NCBI GenBank assembly: GCA_002189035.1
Contig: NEEC01000004.1
Coordinates: 5,084,001-5,148,000, forward strand
Source: Utricularia gibba
Lineage: Eukaryota > Streptophyta > Magnoliopsida > Lamiales > Lentibulariaceae
Reading direction: 5' to 3'
DNA: 64,000 nucleotides
Of this stretch, positions 21,575 through 35,908 are shown one piece after another (within the stretch, counting starts at the first letter, position 1; every line of letters begins with the position of its first letter). The translations under genes and the position numbers were made by a program. Below the pieces are notes generated by a model. It saw only the letters and a list, made by a program, of their open reading frames with translations, was not told the origin of the DNA and made no database searches.

Positions 21575-22610
21575 TCATTTTACCATGAACTTGGCTCCCC
21601 AGATTTCTTCCTCTTGGGCAAAGACAGCAGTGATCTTGTTTTTGGGATTCTCATAGCATCTGATTTCCCCAAACTCTGTGGAGAAGAAGCACCCTGTACA
21701 CAAAGGTGATGATGATGAGATCTTGAGGATCATCGAAGAAATCCGGAGTTTCATACTTGAATTTATAGCGCTCTACCTTGAGGGAATGTAGCAAGGGACT
21801 TCCCACAAGCGCCCTTGAGCAAATTGGCATCATTTCCGAAAGCAACATAGCCATCTGCGGTGATTCCCCAATACAGAGGAACCTTATTTTCTTGATCCTG
21901 AAAAGGGTTGCACCTCATTTGTCAGGAGGGAATCTAATGGCAGTCAAGTTGTATGAGGGTCACTCACTGTAGCAACGAATAAGGTAGAAGTGGACTTGTC
22001 AAAGATGATGAAAGAAAATCTCCCATCCAAATGGCCAACCATGTGGCTGGCTGGATAAGGAGCACGATCACGAAGCGCCTTGTAGGCTTCAATCACTAGA
22101 AGAACTTCGTTTGCTGATTTTGCTAAACCGTATTGCTGTTTCAAGCTCCCCAAATTGTCGAGAGCTCCTTCGAATAAACAGAATATGTCATCCTTCACAG
22201 CAAACGACCTGCAGATAACATTCCACAAGAATTGATCCAGAGAAATGCATCAGGGGAGTCTCAATTGTTACTTATCCACTATTCAGATGACAAATCTAGT
22301 CTAAACCCACAAAAAGAGTCCACAGAAACTGCTTAATTCAACTGGATCTGGAGACAACATGGGCAAATTCTTACGAAAATCACGACACGCGAAAAGAAAG
22401 AACATGCCTTGGCCGTAAAATGGACTCGTTCGAGTGGGTGTAAGCTAAGTTGACTTCACTGCCGATCTGCATAGAAATCGCCGACGAATTCACATCCAAA
22501 AAGCGAGCCAAAAGTTTATCCGCCGAGGCCTTGGGTGACGGAGTCTTGCTCCCCGCCGTCACCAGCTCCTCCGGCGGCGATACTATCGAGCTGCTGAAGA
22601 TTCCCAACAT
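21575..22610 (-). CDS. Stem-specific TSJT1-like protein (DUF3700, YGL/LRDR motifs)
   Basis: Four exons: 22610-22408, 22208-21968, 21897-21777 and 21693-21575, totalling 227 codons plus stop, all in phase. The family (aluminium-, auxin- or sugar-responsive proteins) has a glutamine-amidotransferase-like N-terminal-nucleophile fold and no established enzymatic role. Both signature motifs are present: KQQYGLAKSANE and ALRDRAPYP. Other conserved blocks are DDIFCLFEGALDNL, LDGRFSFIIFDK and VPLYWGITADG. The start MLGIFSSS at 22610 is the family start; the upstream frame only adds a Leu-rich run. The first intron uses a GC donor (CCAAG|GCATGTT at 22408/22407), required by reading phase. Confidence 0.88.
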
Positions 22611-22760
22611 CTTTTTCTTTATGATATATGGCAACAACAGCAACAACAACTGAGATTCCACACCGAACTACACAGAAACCCAAAACACGTTCACAGCTAC
22701 TGAGAGAGAAACAATGGCCAGAGGTGGAATGCAGGAGGAAGAGCTGCCCGACGGAGATCC

Positions 22761-22770
22761 CCTTTATAGC
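22761..22770 (-). promoter_or_regulatory. Candidate TATA box of the TSJT1-like gene
   Basis: GCTATAAAGG on the minus strand, about 150 bases upstream of the ATG. The spacing fits a 5' UTR of roughly 120 bases. Confidence 0.45.
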
Positions 22771-25225
22771 GGTGACGGGGGCTGACTTTTGGAATTTCAC
22801 TAAATTACCGGGTCGAATGACATAATCACAAAAATATCGGTGAAGTTGCATAAATATCTTCGGAAATGGGACCCATATACGTGCCATCCTTTCCGGTGTG
22901 CTCACACTGTGATGGCATGGACCAACCGGGGGCGCGGGTCCCACCTTTAATTTCCATAGAATAAAATAAAGTCAATTTAAAACACACAAACCTCCCACTC
23001 AATTATTTGGAACAATACTAGAGAATAAAAAATATTATTATTTTGTGGACGACAATATTTTGTAGCAATATATTTTTCATTGCAAAAAGAAAAAAAATCA
23101 TTTACATTATTTCAAAAATCAAAATATTAGTGCCCTTTTTATCTTTGTAATAAAATTCATCATGCAAAATGGGATCCATTTTATTGCACATAAAAATTGA
23201 GTGGCAACCAGAGGGGTTCAACAAGTTACCATGACTATGTTACCAAGCTTGCTTCATGACCATCTTAATACATTAATAAATCGAATATTCTATTTAAATA
23301 ATAATCTTAAAAATATAATTAAAATTTATTTAATTCGATTCAATATATTATAGAAAAGATTTTTAGTTAGTTTAGAAATTTTTTTTTAAAAATATCATTT
23401 ATGGGGAGATAAATAAATCGAGGAGGGGTCAAGAAGAAGGAGCGGGGCCCACCCAGTTTTTTCACTTTCAAAACCATGGTCCACGACCCTAGTTTTGTGG
23501 CGTATGAAAACCACGGGTGGAGCCACCCACCCAACAAAACTAGGGGCGGAGCTGAACCAGCCCCTCCACTATCTAATTTTGGTAATGAGTTTTTATCAAA
23601 AAAAGGGCGAGGTGTTGCAATGAAAAGACATTATAAATCTAAATTCACAAAATATAGTAATGTTTTTTAAAATTTTTGAAATTTGTATTTATTTTTTAAA
23701 ATTATTTTATAAAAAAGAAATAAAAATTAAAAGTAAACAATTTCTTATTTTTTCAAAAATAAATTTTATAGTATAATTTTAAAAATGTTTTTAATAAAAT
23801 TATTTTTATAATTAAAAATATTCTAAAATAAAAATATTTTTTATTTTTGAAAAATATAGATAGATTTTAAAAATTTTCCAAAATATTACTTATGTTTTCT
23901 ATTATGACTTGCATTAATTCTACGATATTATTCGCTTAAAACATTTAAATTTCATAATTTTATGCTTTCTAGTACAAAAAAAGACCTATTACAATAAGGT
24001 TTTTTTTATTTAAATAGATAGACTTTCATAATTTTATACGTGCTGACATTTTATTATCTTAAACCGTCAAAACGTGTGATGAATCCAATCCATGTATGTG
24101 TTGTCCTAACACGAAGGGGGTAGAAGTAAATGATGTGAGCATTTATTTAAAAGACTTAGAAATTTTTTGTCAAGATTAACAACGATCGATCGGGGGAGGC
24201 TGGATCCGGGCACGGGGGGCTACTAGGGGAGCCTAGTTGATTACCTCCTTTTTGGGGATCCTAATCTTTAGAAAATGGAAGTTGGGCCGTTTTTTATTCA
24301 AAAAAACACAACACGTCCCCTCCCCTATTTCTAGCCTACTCCACACCTAGGTGTTACCTACAATGATTCTAATATATATTTTTTATTTATTTATAAAGAA
24401 TAATATTGTTGAGGACGAAAATCACCACTGAAGTTAAAACCGACTTTAGGATTATGGGGTTCGCCAGATATGTCGAATCCAGGTATGGATTTGGTATTTT
24501 GTTTGGTGCGGTTAATGAAAATAAAGAAAGACAGATTTTTTATGTGAAAATTATCGGAAAACGGAAAAACCACGGAGTTGTCGAAATTCAACGTAAAATA
24601 TCTTCACTAGGTGGAAGTGGAGAAAATACAGGTTGGAGGGCTTCGGGTTGAACTCGTTTCTCTTCAGAATTTCTTTTACTTATAGAAGAGGTCGATCTGA
24701 CCGAATTCTAAATTCTGTAGATGTCAGTTGCTTTTTGTGACTGTATTGTGATCATACTTTTTAGATAATCATCGTCTGTTCTACTGTAATTCGACTACTT
24801 TTAAGACGGTATCATATGGCTGTCGCTGTCAAATTTATAACATATATCGATTTGTCAACCAACGCTATCTTATCATAGATACTTTTGGCATCTTTTCTGA
24901 GGGCGATTAACCGCCCCGATTTGTACCCCATCAAATATAATATTTTCTAATTCTTGAAAAGTATTATTTGGAAATTAAGTTTCAAAAAGCTATACCTAAT
25001 AAAGATTTAATAAGCATGGTCCTTGGCCGAAACAATGGTTCTATTTCGAGTAATTGAGTAATTAATGGTTGTATTTGGTAAGGAAATGAGGTCGATCGTT
25101 TTGGATAACGTGGCCTGCCTACCTGCTTAGTGGACCCCACCATAAAGACACGTACTTGGGACACGTCATCGCGGCATTTTTTTTACTGTTTGTGAGGCTG
25201 GTGATATTTGACTTTGGAAGATGGG
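22771..25225. other. Long intergenic region, AT-rich with small repeat structures
   Basis: About 2.4 kb without a supported gene. From 22960 to 23460 and from 23600 to 24170 it is A/T-dominated. A nested inverted repeat occurs at 23487-23545 (listed separately). The stretch 24180-24350 is GC-richer but shows no coding signal. A short segment near 24400-24650 is open on both strands and may be a repeat relic; I could not assign it. Confidence 0.4.
23487..23545. repeat. Short foldback (inverted repeat with nested stem)
   Basis: CCCTAGTTTTGT (23487-23498) is perfectly complementary to ACAAAACTAGGG (23534-23545). The intervening 35 bases contain GGGTGG followed by CCACCC, a possible second stem. 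It could be a foldback or MITE remnant. No target duplication was identified. Confidence 0.5.
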
Positions 25226-26265
25226 TTAATGGGGCGAATTACAAGACCACCCCTGGGGACGTAATATCCGGTAGGCGGAAACACCGCCGACGGCTCCTAC
25301 TACGGGGGCAGAAATGTAAATCCATAAGCGGTCGAATCTCCAGGAGACGAGCGCTGGTCCCAGAGACCTTGCGGGATTCATCGACCCCCGGAAACAGGCC
25401 TGTGAATGAGATTCCAGTTCAGGTCTCCGGCAGTTTTCGACTGTCGGAATCGGAGAATTTTACCCGGAGATCAAAACGCCGAGCCCGATTGCGATTCCGA
25501 CGATCAACCCAGATAACCGCCCCAGCTGCAGTTGAACACATTTTGTTCACGTTGAGAAAAAATAATTGACTTTTTGGGGGCGTGGTAATGGCTTACGTTT
25601 TCGAATTCACTGTACAAGGATGTGATCAGGAACAGGACGATGAAGGTTGCAATGAGCTCCACCTCGAAGGCTGCGGCGCTTCCCTGTAACGGCCTTGTCA
25701 CCATCATCTTCTCCGGTGGGACACCGTAAACTTGCTTCCCGACTAAAGTAGACACCACTGCTCCACAAACTTGTGCAGTGACATACAGGGGAACCTTCAG
25801 GGATACAAAAGGAAGCGTGTAATGAATTCGTCTTGTCACCGAATAGGAGCTTTGGAGATGGAGACTTTTACATGACGCCATGGAAACGGGCCGACGAGGG
25901 CAAAAGCGAAGGTGACTGCAGGATTAACATGAGCTCCGGAAATGGAGCCAATGGAGAAGACGATAACTGTAACTGTTAACCCGGATGTTGCTGCGTACTC
26001 CAATAGCCCTGTTTCGACTCCATGAATCGCATGTTCGCCATGATCCCGTAGATGCAGAACATAAGAATGAATGATCCCAATGCTTCTGCCAGTACCTGAG
26101 ATTGTGTTTTCAGTTTCATCAGTTTGCTTACAGGTTTTCCCTCCTCATTTCATCCATATCGCTCACCTTTTTCCAAAGGCTCGAACTTGCAGAGATGTGC
26201 ACCGTCCCAGAGTCCGATTCCTCATCGTTTCTGGCTATGGAGGATTTAGAAGCAGGGAGATCCAT
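25226..26265 (-). CDS. NIP7-1: NIP7;1-like aquaporin (boric acid/metalloid channel), two frameshifts
   Basis: Five exons: 26265-26167, 26095-25872, 25794-25597, 25525-25464 and 25399-25226. NIP7;1 is a nodulin-26-like channel, associated with boron supply to anthers in Arabidopsis. Both pore motifs are present (SGAHVNPAVT and SMNPARSLGP), as are VPLYVTAQVCG, FEVELIATFIVLFL and LWIYISAPVVGAV. Two single-base gaps break the frame. One is near 26024-26030 (IMANMR then IHGVETGLLEYAATSG). The other is at the plus-strand CCCCC run 25385-25389 (PVSGG then SMNP). With one base added at each, exon phases close and total 759 bases (252 residues). The short N-terminus before the first membrane helix is poorly conserved, so the start is less certain. 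Confidence 0.82.
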
Positions 26266-27601
26266 TCTTAAAGATGAACAAGACTGTAAGAGTGAAGGGA
26301 ATATAAGAAACCAGAAATCAGGCAGTTTTTGGTTCAACATACGATACTTGTTGTGCTTCTCCCGTCTGATACTACAAGTGGCTCACACATTCTATATGAT
26401 TAGATCTTCTCCCGAAACACCTAACCTGCGAGTTACAAACTGTCAGGGTGCATCCCAAAACAAGAGCTGCCTGATTCTTGCAGAACTTAACTCGTTAAAG
26501 AATCGTAGAGCTATCTCATCTTCATTCATTTCCGTAGATGCAGAAAACCAGAAGCAGCATTATCCGCTGTTGAACTTACGCAATCGAAACCAAGAAACCT
26601 GCAGCTTCTCACGCCGTATCCCATGGCGCATTTAAGAGAGCACCCTTCAACTGAGAAGATCTTCCCTGAAAATAAACAAATGGGGCGGTTAAATCAAGCA
26701 CAAGCTTCAAAATCGTCACGAGTTTTACTCAAAAAAACCAGTTGAGGCATCTTTAGCCACCTGAACCAACGCATTTTGAAGAACATAACTTCAACTACAA
26801 GGAGAAACCAAACAAATGGAGTTTTTGAATCAAGCACAACCTTCAAAAGGTCGCGAGTTTTACCCAAGAAAAGCATTAGCTACATAATGACGAGTTGAAG
26901 CACCTTTAGTAACCAGGATCAACGCAGCTTCCGGCAGAAAGCATTTTGAAGAACAGAACTTCAACTACTGGTTACAAGAAGAATCAAAACAAGAGTCCAC
27001 CAGGAAACAACCCAACTCCATAGTCTCTGCCCAAATATGCTCCGTTTCATTCATTGGGAATAAGATACATTTGCATAAATACAAAATGAAAAAGCTTTCG
27101 ATAAATGCGCCCCCGTCATACCTTCATTTCCGGCAACGCGATAGGATCGGCGGCAAGGATGACGAAGACCAAATCAAAACTTCATTCCATGGTTCTTGTA
27201 TGAGTTTTCTTGTAAACCATATCTTATTTAAAAATATATATATTAAAATTGTAATTAGTGAACCGGTCGAATCCTAAACCGGATTCCAAGTTTATTCTCC
27301 TTCTATGGCAGATTCCCAGTTTATTCCTTGTTCGCGTTCCAGAGTGTATTGAAGATCATTATATCAGGCCTCTAGGGATAACTTCCCCTCCTGAAATTTC
27401 AGTTTCCTGTTCGTGGATTGGTTTTTTTTTCTTGAATTTATTGGGTTGTTCTTTCTTAAAAAGGAAACATTTAGGTTGAAAAAGTGCGTTTGCATCTTTT
27501 CTGAATCGAATTCATTCTTTTATGCTTCTTGCTTATGTGCTGACTCCCTAATGGTTTTAAATGCGATCCCAATGCTGCAGAATTGGTGTTAATTGATTGA
27601 T
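26266..27601. other. Intergenic region between NIP7;1-like and phosphatase genes
   Basis: The two genes diverge from here, so both promoters lie within. It contains a diverged direct duplication (26692-26968). A T-rich leader precedes the phosphatase ATG, with possible leader-intron sequence from about 27480 to 27590. The overlapping open frames at 26102-26635 have no recognisable domain. Confidence 0.45.
26692..26968. repeat. Diverged direct duplication (two copies)
   Basis: Copy A (26692-26798) and copy B (26828-26968) both start AATCAAGCACAA and end GAAGAACA(T/G)AACTTCAACTA. Shared internal blocks include CGAGTTTTAC and GCATTTTGAAGAA. Copy B has extra sequence in the middle. No coding function seen. 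Confidence 0.7.
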
Positions 27602-28518
27602 ATGGAGGGTAATGCTTTGGGGGAGCGTGTGGCTGCATTGCTGAACATTATTCATGCGAAACAATTCGTTGAAGGCGATGATGTTCCATGCGAAATTGAG
27701 AAGGTACGCAATATTCATGCTTTTGATGCTCTGTGATTTTTGTTGTTTCACCTTGATTACTATTGCTTTCTTGTGTTCCCAGGGCCTTTACCTTGGCTCA
27801 GTGGGCGCTGCTGAGAATTGGTTTGCTCTCAAGAAAGGCAATATTACACATGTATTGACTGTGGCCAATTGTTTCCCCCCTGTCTACCCTGATAACTTTA
27901 CTTATAAAACTGTTTCAGGCGAGGTGTTCTGAACTTGATCTTTGGTTTTCCTGTCTTTATCTATTTTACTAGCAATGAATTGAGATTTGATGCTGGTTTT
28001 TTGTTGCATGGGACAGTGGCTGATAGGGAATATGTGAAGATTTCTGAGTTTTTCAATGAATGCTTTGCTTTCATAGATGAAGCCAGAGAAAGGGGAGGTG
28101 GTGTCCTTGTCCACTGCTTTGCTGGAATATCAAGAAGGTTTCAAGCCTTCCTTGTTCTCAGCACTGAGTTATGTTTACCTGAAACTCATCCAAGTCAGTG
28201 ATCTGCCAATGCAGCGCAACTGTCATACTTGCTTATCTGATGTTCAAGAATGGGATGAGCTTATCTGATGCTCTGGCTCATGTGAAGAAGAAAAGGCCTG
28301 TTGTCTCTCCCAACATTGGCTTCATGCGCCAACTTCGAGCATACGAGATGACCCTTCGAGGTAACAGAACTGAAACAACTCAAATCACCCATTTTTATGC
28401 CACGCATATGCCACCCCTCCACCCTCAAATTCTACCTTCTTCTTCTTTGACTTCTAACTCTCATCTGGCTCATTCTTCACATCCAGGAACAGGCGAGGAG
28501 CCTCATCGTTCCACGTAG
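27602..28518 (+). CDS. Dual-specificity protein phosphatase (DsPTP1/DSP1-like)
   Basis: Exons 27602-27703, 27783-27918, 28017-28137 and 28215-28518; a further small intron near the 3' end (GTAACAG at about 28361) is possible because both readings stay in frame. The family dephosphorylates pTyr and pThr of MAP kinases. The domain reads GLYLGSVGAAENWFALK, ITHVLTVAN, then the catalytic loop VLVHCFAGISRS (HCxxGxSR; split by intron 3) and AYLMFKNGMSLSDALAHVK, KKRPVVSPNIGFMRQL. The general-acid Asp lies in the VADREY region after the second intron. The second intron needs a GC donor (TTTCAG|GCGAGG at 27918/27919) to keep phase and match YKxVxVxDxE in relatives. Confidence 0.85.
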
Positions 28519-29029
28519 GTCTCGACTGGATGCTTGCTTCCTGCCGGAAAATTTCCGGTCTTGTTGTTTCATGTTGGTGTCTATAGTCAGAATAAAAAAT
28601 TGTCATTGGATTCCGAAACGCATTCAAAGTGACGGTCGGGACCGGGCCAGCGCGATAGTAATTGGCCGCCACGTCGCACAGCCAACCGCCGTCCGATCTG
28701 CCGGAGCTCCTCCCACGTAATTAATGTATTATAACTAATTATTCAATAAAACGCAGTCCTTGCCGCATGTATTGGGAAATGCTACTCTCTTATGGAGGCG
28801 CGCGCCCCTTGGTTTTTATAGACTGGGTCCCACGCATGTCACATGGGCATCATAACTAATTACCGGTATTGTATTAATTAGCATAGTAATATGGGATTAA
28901 GGAGCTTTAACAGCACATCAAGCATCGTTTCAAAGGTATATATATTTATAAGATGGTATGTTGAATGATCATACCATGCCATCCATGCCATGCCATCATC
29001 CGCATGTAGTGGACCCATGATGGCATGGG
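28519..29029. other. Convergent intergenic region
   Basis: About 500 bases between two converging genes, holding the 3' UTRs of the phosphatase and the HIPP gene. It includes an AT-rich tract with a TATATATTTATA run near 28937. No gene seen. Confidence 0.5.
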
Positions 29030-30538
29030 TCACATGATGCTGCAGCTCTGAGTGTTTTCGTCGCTGAACATTGAGTAGTCGTCGCCCCGATCGTCCGGCC
29101 GGGGCGGCGGGTAGTAGTACATGTGAGGATGAGGCATGTAGTTGATTGCCGGCGGCGCCCGGGCGTAGACCATCGGCTGGAACCTCTCGTTGCCGGTGGC
29201 GCGTTGGGCATTCATCATCATCGCCGCGTATTGTTGCGGCTGGTGGTATGGGTTGCCGGTCATCGGATCGCCGGCGGAGGGGGCGGAAAGGATGGGAGGT
29301 TTGGGATTCGGTTCATTAGGGGATGGGCCATGGCCATGTTCCCCATGCCAGAGGATGCATTCATGGGCATTATGTTTGGCATGCCATGGGGTCCATCAAT
29401 CATGCCCTTCTTTGACCCATTATTACCTAAGAAAATGGGAGCCCCACCGCCGGCAGGGGCGCCGTGCTTGCCCGGGAACCCATCGCCATTTTTGCTCTGC
29501 GGCGGCGGACCGCCGCCGTCTTTCCCACCCTTGCCCTGGTTCTGATTCCCCCCACCAGCGCCTTTCTTGTCGTCCCCGCCGCGGAAATTGATGGGAGCAG
29601 GGAAGTTGGCTCCTTTCTTGGGAGGATTCAACATGTTCTTCATCATCATCTGGGGAGCATTGCTCGCTAATGGCTTCATTTTAGGTTCAATCTCATCCTC
29701 ATCCTCGAGATCATCATCGTCCTCATCGTCATAGTCATCGAATTCATCATCAGATTCAAGCTCATCATCGCTAAAATCTTCCTCCTCTGGCAACATGAAC
29801 TTCACAGACTTCTGATCTTTGCATTTCCAGGAAGTTTCAACTGGGGCATCTGGTTCTTTGGATCTTGAATTCCCTTAACCTGTTGAGGATTGATTAGTCC
29901 CTTTGGAGGCTGATTCTTGTTGTTCCCACCACCGCCATTTTTCCCATTTCCATTTCCAATTTGCAGATTCTTCATCTGGTTCATGTTATCAGCACTGCTG
30001 GGCTTAGCTGCACCCCAAATCTCTGCGAACTTCCCATTCTTGTTGAGCTTCTTAATAAGTGTAGCTGGATCAACATTACCCGAAACTGTAACCTTCCCCA
30101 GCTCTGCATCTATGGTAGTGGTATACACACCTATCACAAAACGATGACAAGTGTGAAAAAAGGGGTATAAAGATCTCTTTTTTGACCAGTCCATTTTTCT
30201 CATCACAGCGATTAATTACAAAAATAAATCAAGATAAAGCATTTATAATCCTTACCCTCAATCTTGTGCAAGGTTTTCTTCACTTTTTGTTTACAGCCTT
30301 CGCAGTGAATATTGACTTTGAGTACACATGTCTGCAGTACGAGCAAAGCCAGAAGAAGATGTAAAAGCTTTACGTTTTAGGCACTCAACAGCATGAGAGA
30401 CGAAGCTACCAGCAGAAATAAAAAAATGACCAACGGCAGACACATTTTGCAGATAAGATTCAAGAAAAACATAAAGGACAGAGAAGAAGCAGAAGAAGAA
30501 GCTCTCACCTGGATCTTCAAGAACTCTTCTTTACTCAT
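29030..30538 (-). CDS. Heavy metal-associated isoprenylated plant protein (HIPP), two frameshifts
   Basis: Three exons: 30538-30509 ([10 protein letters not shown]), 30331-30256 and 30130-29030. HIPPs carry an HMA metal-binding domain and a C-terminal prenylation box. Here the HMA fold reads [17 protein letters not shown] (CxxC site) to [19 protein letters not shown]. Then come Asn/Gly- and Lys-rich linkers, a strongly acidic block ([20 protein letters not shown]), Gly/Met-rich segments and the end QSCSIM, a CaaX farnesylation site. Two single-base gaps interrupt exon 3: at TTT 29818-29820 (GNAK then [10 protein letters not shown]) and at GGGGG 29279-29283 (FPPP then [10 protein letters not shown]). 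Both are mononucleotide runs, and one added base restores the frame at each. The gene is otherwise normal. Confidence 0.88.
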
Positions 30539-33230
30539 TTTTAAGGCTTTTACAACGAACCCAGTGATGAGAAATCAAATGGGACAGATCTGAAACATTG
30601 GACATTTCAAGAAAAAAAAAGGGTCATCTTCCCAGAAAACGAAAACGCATTGAGAGCAAGAAAGAGACTCTGAGACTGGTTGTTGAGCAGCATTAAAAAC
30701 TCCTCTATTTCAGAGAAAGGAAACCGAGATATTTGTGAAAGAAGAGTACCTTAAAAACACACAAATCGCAGAGTGGCACAGCGAAGAAGAAGCAGAAGAA
30801 ATGACCAGCAATGGAGAGCTTCTCTCACTCGGGCTCCTCTATATCTCCTCCCCAAATCCTTTATAACACACCATTGTCATTTGTTCCCCGAAGTTCCTTA
30901 ACAGATTGAAGACGAAATGAAAGATACTTCCTCCATGACTCAAACCTCCCCAGTTTGTTCCTTTGCAAAACTGTCAGTGGCCGGGATTGGTCAGTGGCTT
31001 AACCATGGTTAAGGGCTTAGTTAGTCATTTCAGATAACCACAGTTAGCAAAGCTCCGAAATCTGTTCCATTTATTGCCTGCCAACACTGACAGATGGTCA
31101 CCACTCACCCTAGTTTCTTTGTCAATTCCATAAAAAAAAAATCAAATTATTACAATAGTATGGTGCATGTGGATCAATGTTGTCCAAATATGATTCATAA
31201 AATGTGACCCTACAATATTGATAAAGTGTTTTAAAAAAATATTAAATTCATTCTTCTGTTTAATTATAAATTTCAGTTAAACTATTTTTATAATAAATTA
31301 TATCATTTTCAATAATTTTTTAATAATATTTTAAAATATTTACAAAAACAAATATTATTCTTTAATTCGATTTAATTCACTTTCCAATCTTAGTTGGGAA
31401 AGACAGGTTTCAATTTTAAATTTATAGAGGATTATGAAAAAAAATAATTAAAATCATATATGATGTAATAAAAAATATTCCAACGTGTAAAATTGTATAT
31501 TTTTAGTTTTTTTATGAATAATGTTTAACGAGTCCCCCATCAACATCAACTTCCCGAAATAGATGTAGGTATTTATCAGGTACTGACACTCGGTTTGATA
31601 TTTATTGGGGAATTTACCAATTTCCATAATAGATTTAATTTACTTTCGGTGGAATAAGAAATGGTGGATTAGGTTTTTCTCTTCTACGCAGCTCCAAGCG
31701 TTTAATTACGATATTGCCCTTTGTCCTTTTCCTTTACAAGACTCATAATTGGTAAATTTGCCTCAACGCGTTCGGAAGGGGCGCAGGGGAGCCATCGTGA
31801 GCTCCCCCGCACACGATTACTGTGTCCCAATTATTTTGGGAAATGGTTAATTGATAATAATCATAGATTATATTTTATTATTTAAATATCTTTTTCAATT
31901 TTTTCACATGGTGTGTTAAAAAAATTATGTTTAAAATATTTTGGAAAATTATTATTGCAGGCGGCCCATGTGATGTATCCGGCCCAAGTCCGGCCCCACT
32001 GCCCCATCAGAGAGATGGGCATCTGTCAACAACTAATTATATACATTGTTTTATTTGCTGGATTTGTAGCGGGTAGTCTAATCTCCTTTCACGTGGCGAG
32101 TAGAAGGAAACTAGGGAAGCCAGAAATGAGTTGGCAGTTTTGTCCTTGTGATGGTCAACGAGTGTTGTTGTCTGAAGCTCCCAAAATTGTCCTTTTTACT
32201 CTTGCTTCTTGTCCCTTTTTCCTACGAACATGATTTCTGTGTGCTCCACCACACCTTCAAGTTTCACCGCAAGGGGAAAGAAAGAGAGCTGCGAAGATGG
32301 ACATGGAAAACTGTAAGAGGGGGAGAGTAAGGAAGATCCCAACTGTTGTCTGTGAGCTCACATTCTGATACTACGAATGGATAATGGAACCTTAACTGTT
32401 GTCTGTGTTCAGACACACACAACACAAACTATCATGTGACGAAGAAGCGGCCAAGAGGGGCTCTGGAGTTGGATCGTTGCGTGCTGCTGCTGCTGGTGCT
32501 TGGGTCTGCACTGCACTGCGGTGCAGCAAATGTTTCGAGGATGGGACCAGAGCGAGCGACGTCACACTGGGAGGAGGAGGAGGAGGAGGAGGAGGAGGAG
32601 GGAGGGAAGGTGGGCCCCACTTTTAGTGGACTGACATATTTACCCTCAGATCTTGGGCCGGTCGCCGCGGTACAGACCTGCAACCACTTGGGCCTGTTGG
32701 GTCGATTTGTTATTGGGCTTGAATTTCCATATTTTTAAATAATAATATTTAAGGTAATTTGAAAGTGAGGTCTGTAGTGTGTTATGGCCGAGGGGAGCGC
32801 AGTTCGTTGGCAGTTGAAGGGGAAATCAGTAAAAAAGGTGAAATTTCGCTTGTTCCGGAAGCTTCTTCTCTCTGAAACCTCTGCTAGTTCCTTTGTTTTT
32901 CCATTTTTTGGTTTTTTTTTTCCTGTTGAATGTTTTGTCCTCTCTCAAGTTGACGTCGCCACTAGAAAAGCTTTTGTAGTCATTACGGTTCGATTTTATC
33001 CGCTAGAGAATCGTTTCTCGGGGAATACTGCTTGCCTCGTCCAACCCATTTTGATTCTCCATCAAAGTATTTGGCTTTCCACAATCTGTTGATTTTTAGT
33101 TTTGTTTTTTTATGTTATGGCGAAAATGGAGCTTCTGGTCTTGGTTAAAGGGCAAGCTCTTATGGGTTCGATTCTTCCTGGCTGTTAGTGTTGAGCTGCC
33201 GTGATTGTTTTGGAGCTTTGGGGGTTATAT
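30539..33230. other. Divergent intergenic region between HIPP and MPK16-like genes
   Basis: About 2.7 kb. The first ~300 bases are HIPP leader and promoter (a GATATAGAGG sequence on the minus strand near 30840 may be its TATA). From 31130 to 31930 the DNA is AT-rich. A (GGA)n microsatellite occurs around 32569-32606. From about 32780 the T-rich plus strand looks like the 5' UTR and leader introns of the kinase gene. Open frames at 31913-32233 and 32399-33092 have no recognisable domain. Confidence 0.45.
32569..32606. repeat. (GGA)n microsatellite
   Basis: About ten tandem GGA/GAG units in the region upstream of the kinase gene, followed by an imperfect GGGAGGGAAGG extension. Confidence 0.8.

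Positions 33231-35908
<2,678 letters not shown>

Noticed and set aside
29690-29790. Acidic low-complexity tract in the HIPP gene as a sign of a separate gene
   Set aside because: Long acidic linkers are common in this HIPP subgroup, and the frame connects to the HMA domain once one base is restored.
31913-32738. Open frames upstream of the kinase gene
   Set aside because: One overlaps a GGA microsatellite, the others have no domain and no coding bias.
33160-33176. GGGTTCGATTCTTCC, resembling a tRNA B box
   Set aside because: No matching A box or cloverleaf arms in the preceding 60 bases; it lies in the kinase leader region.
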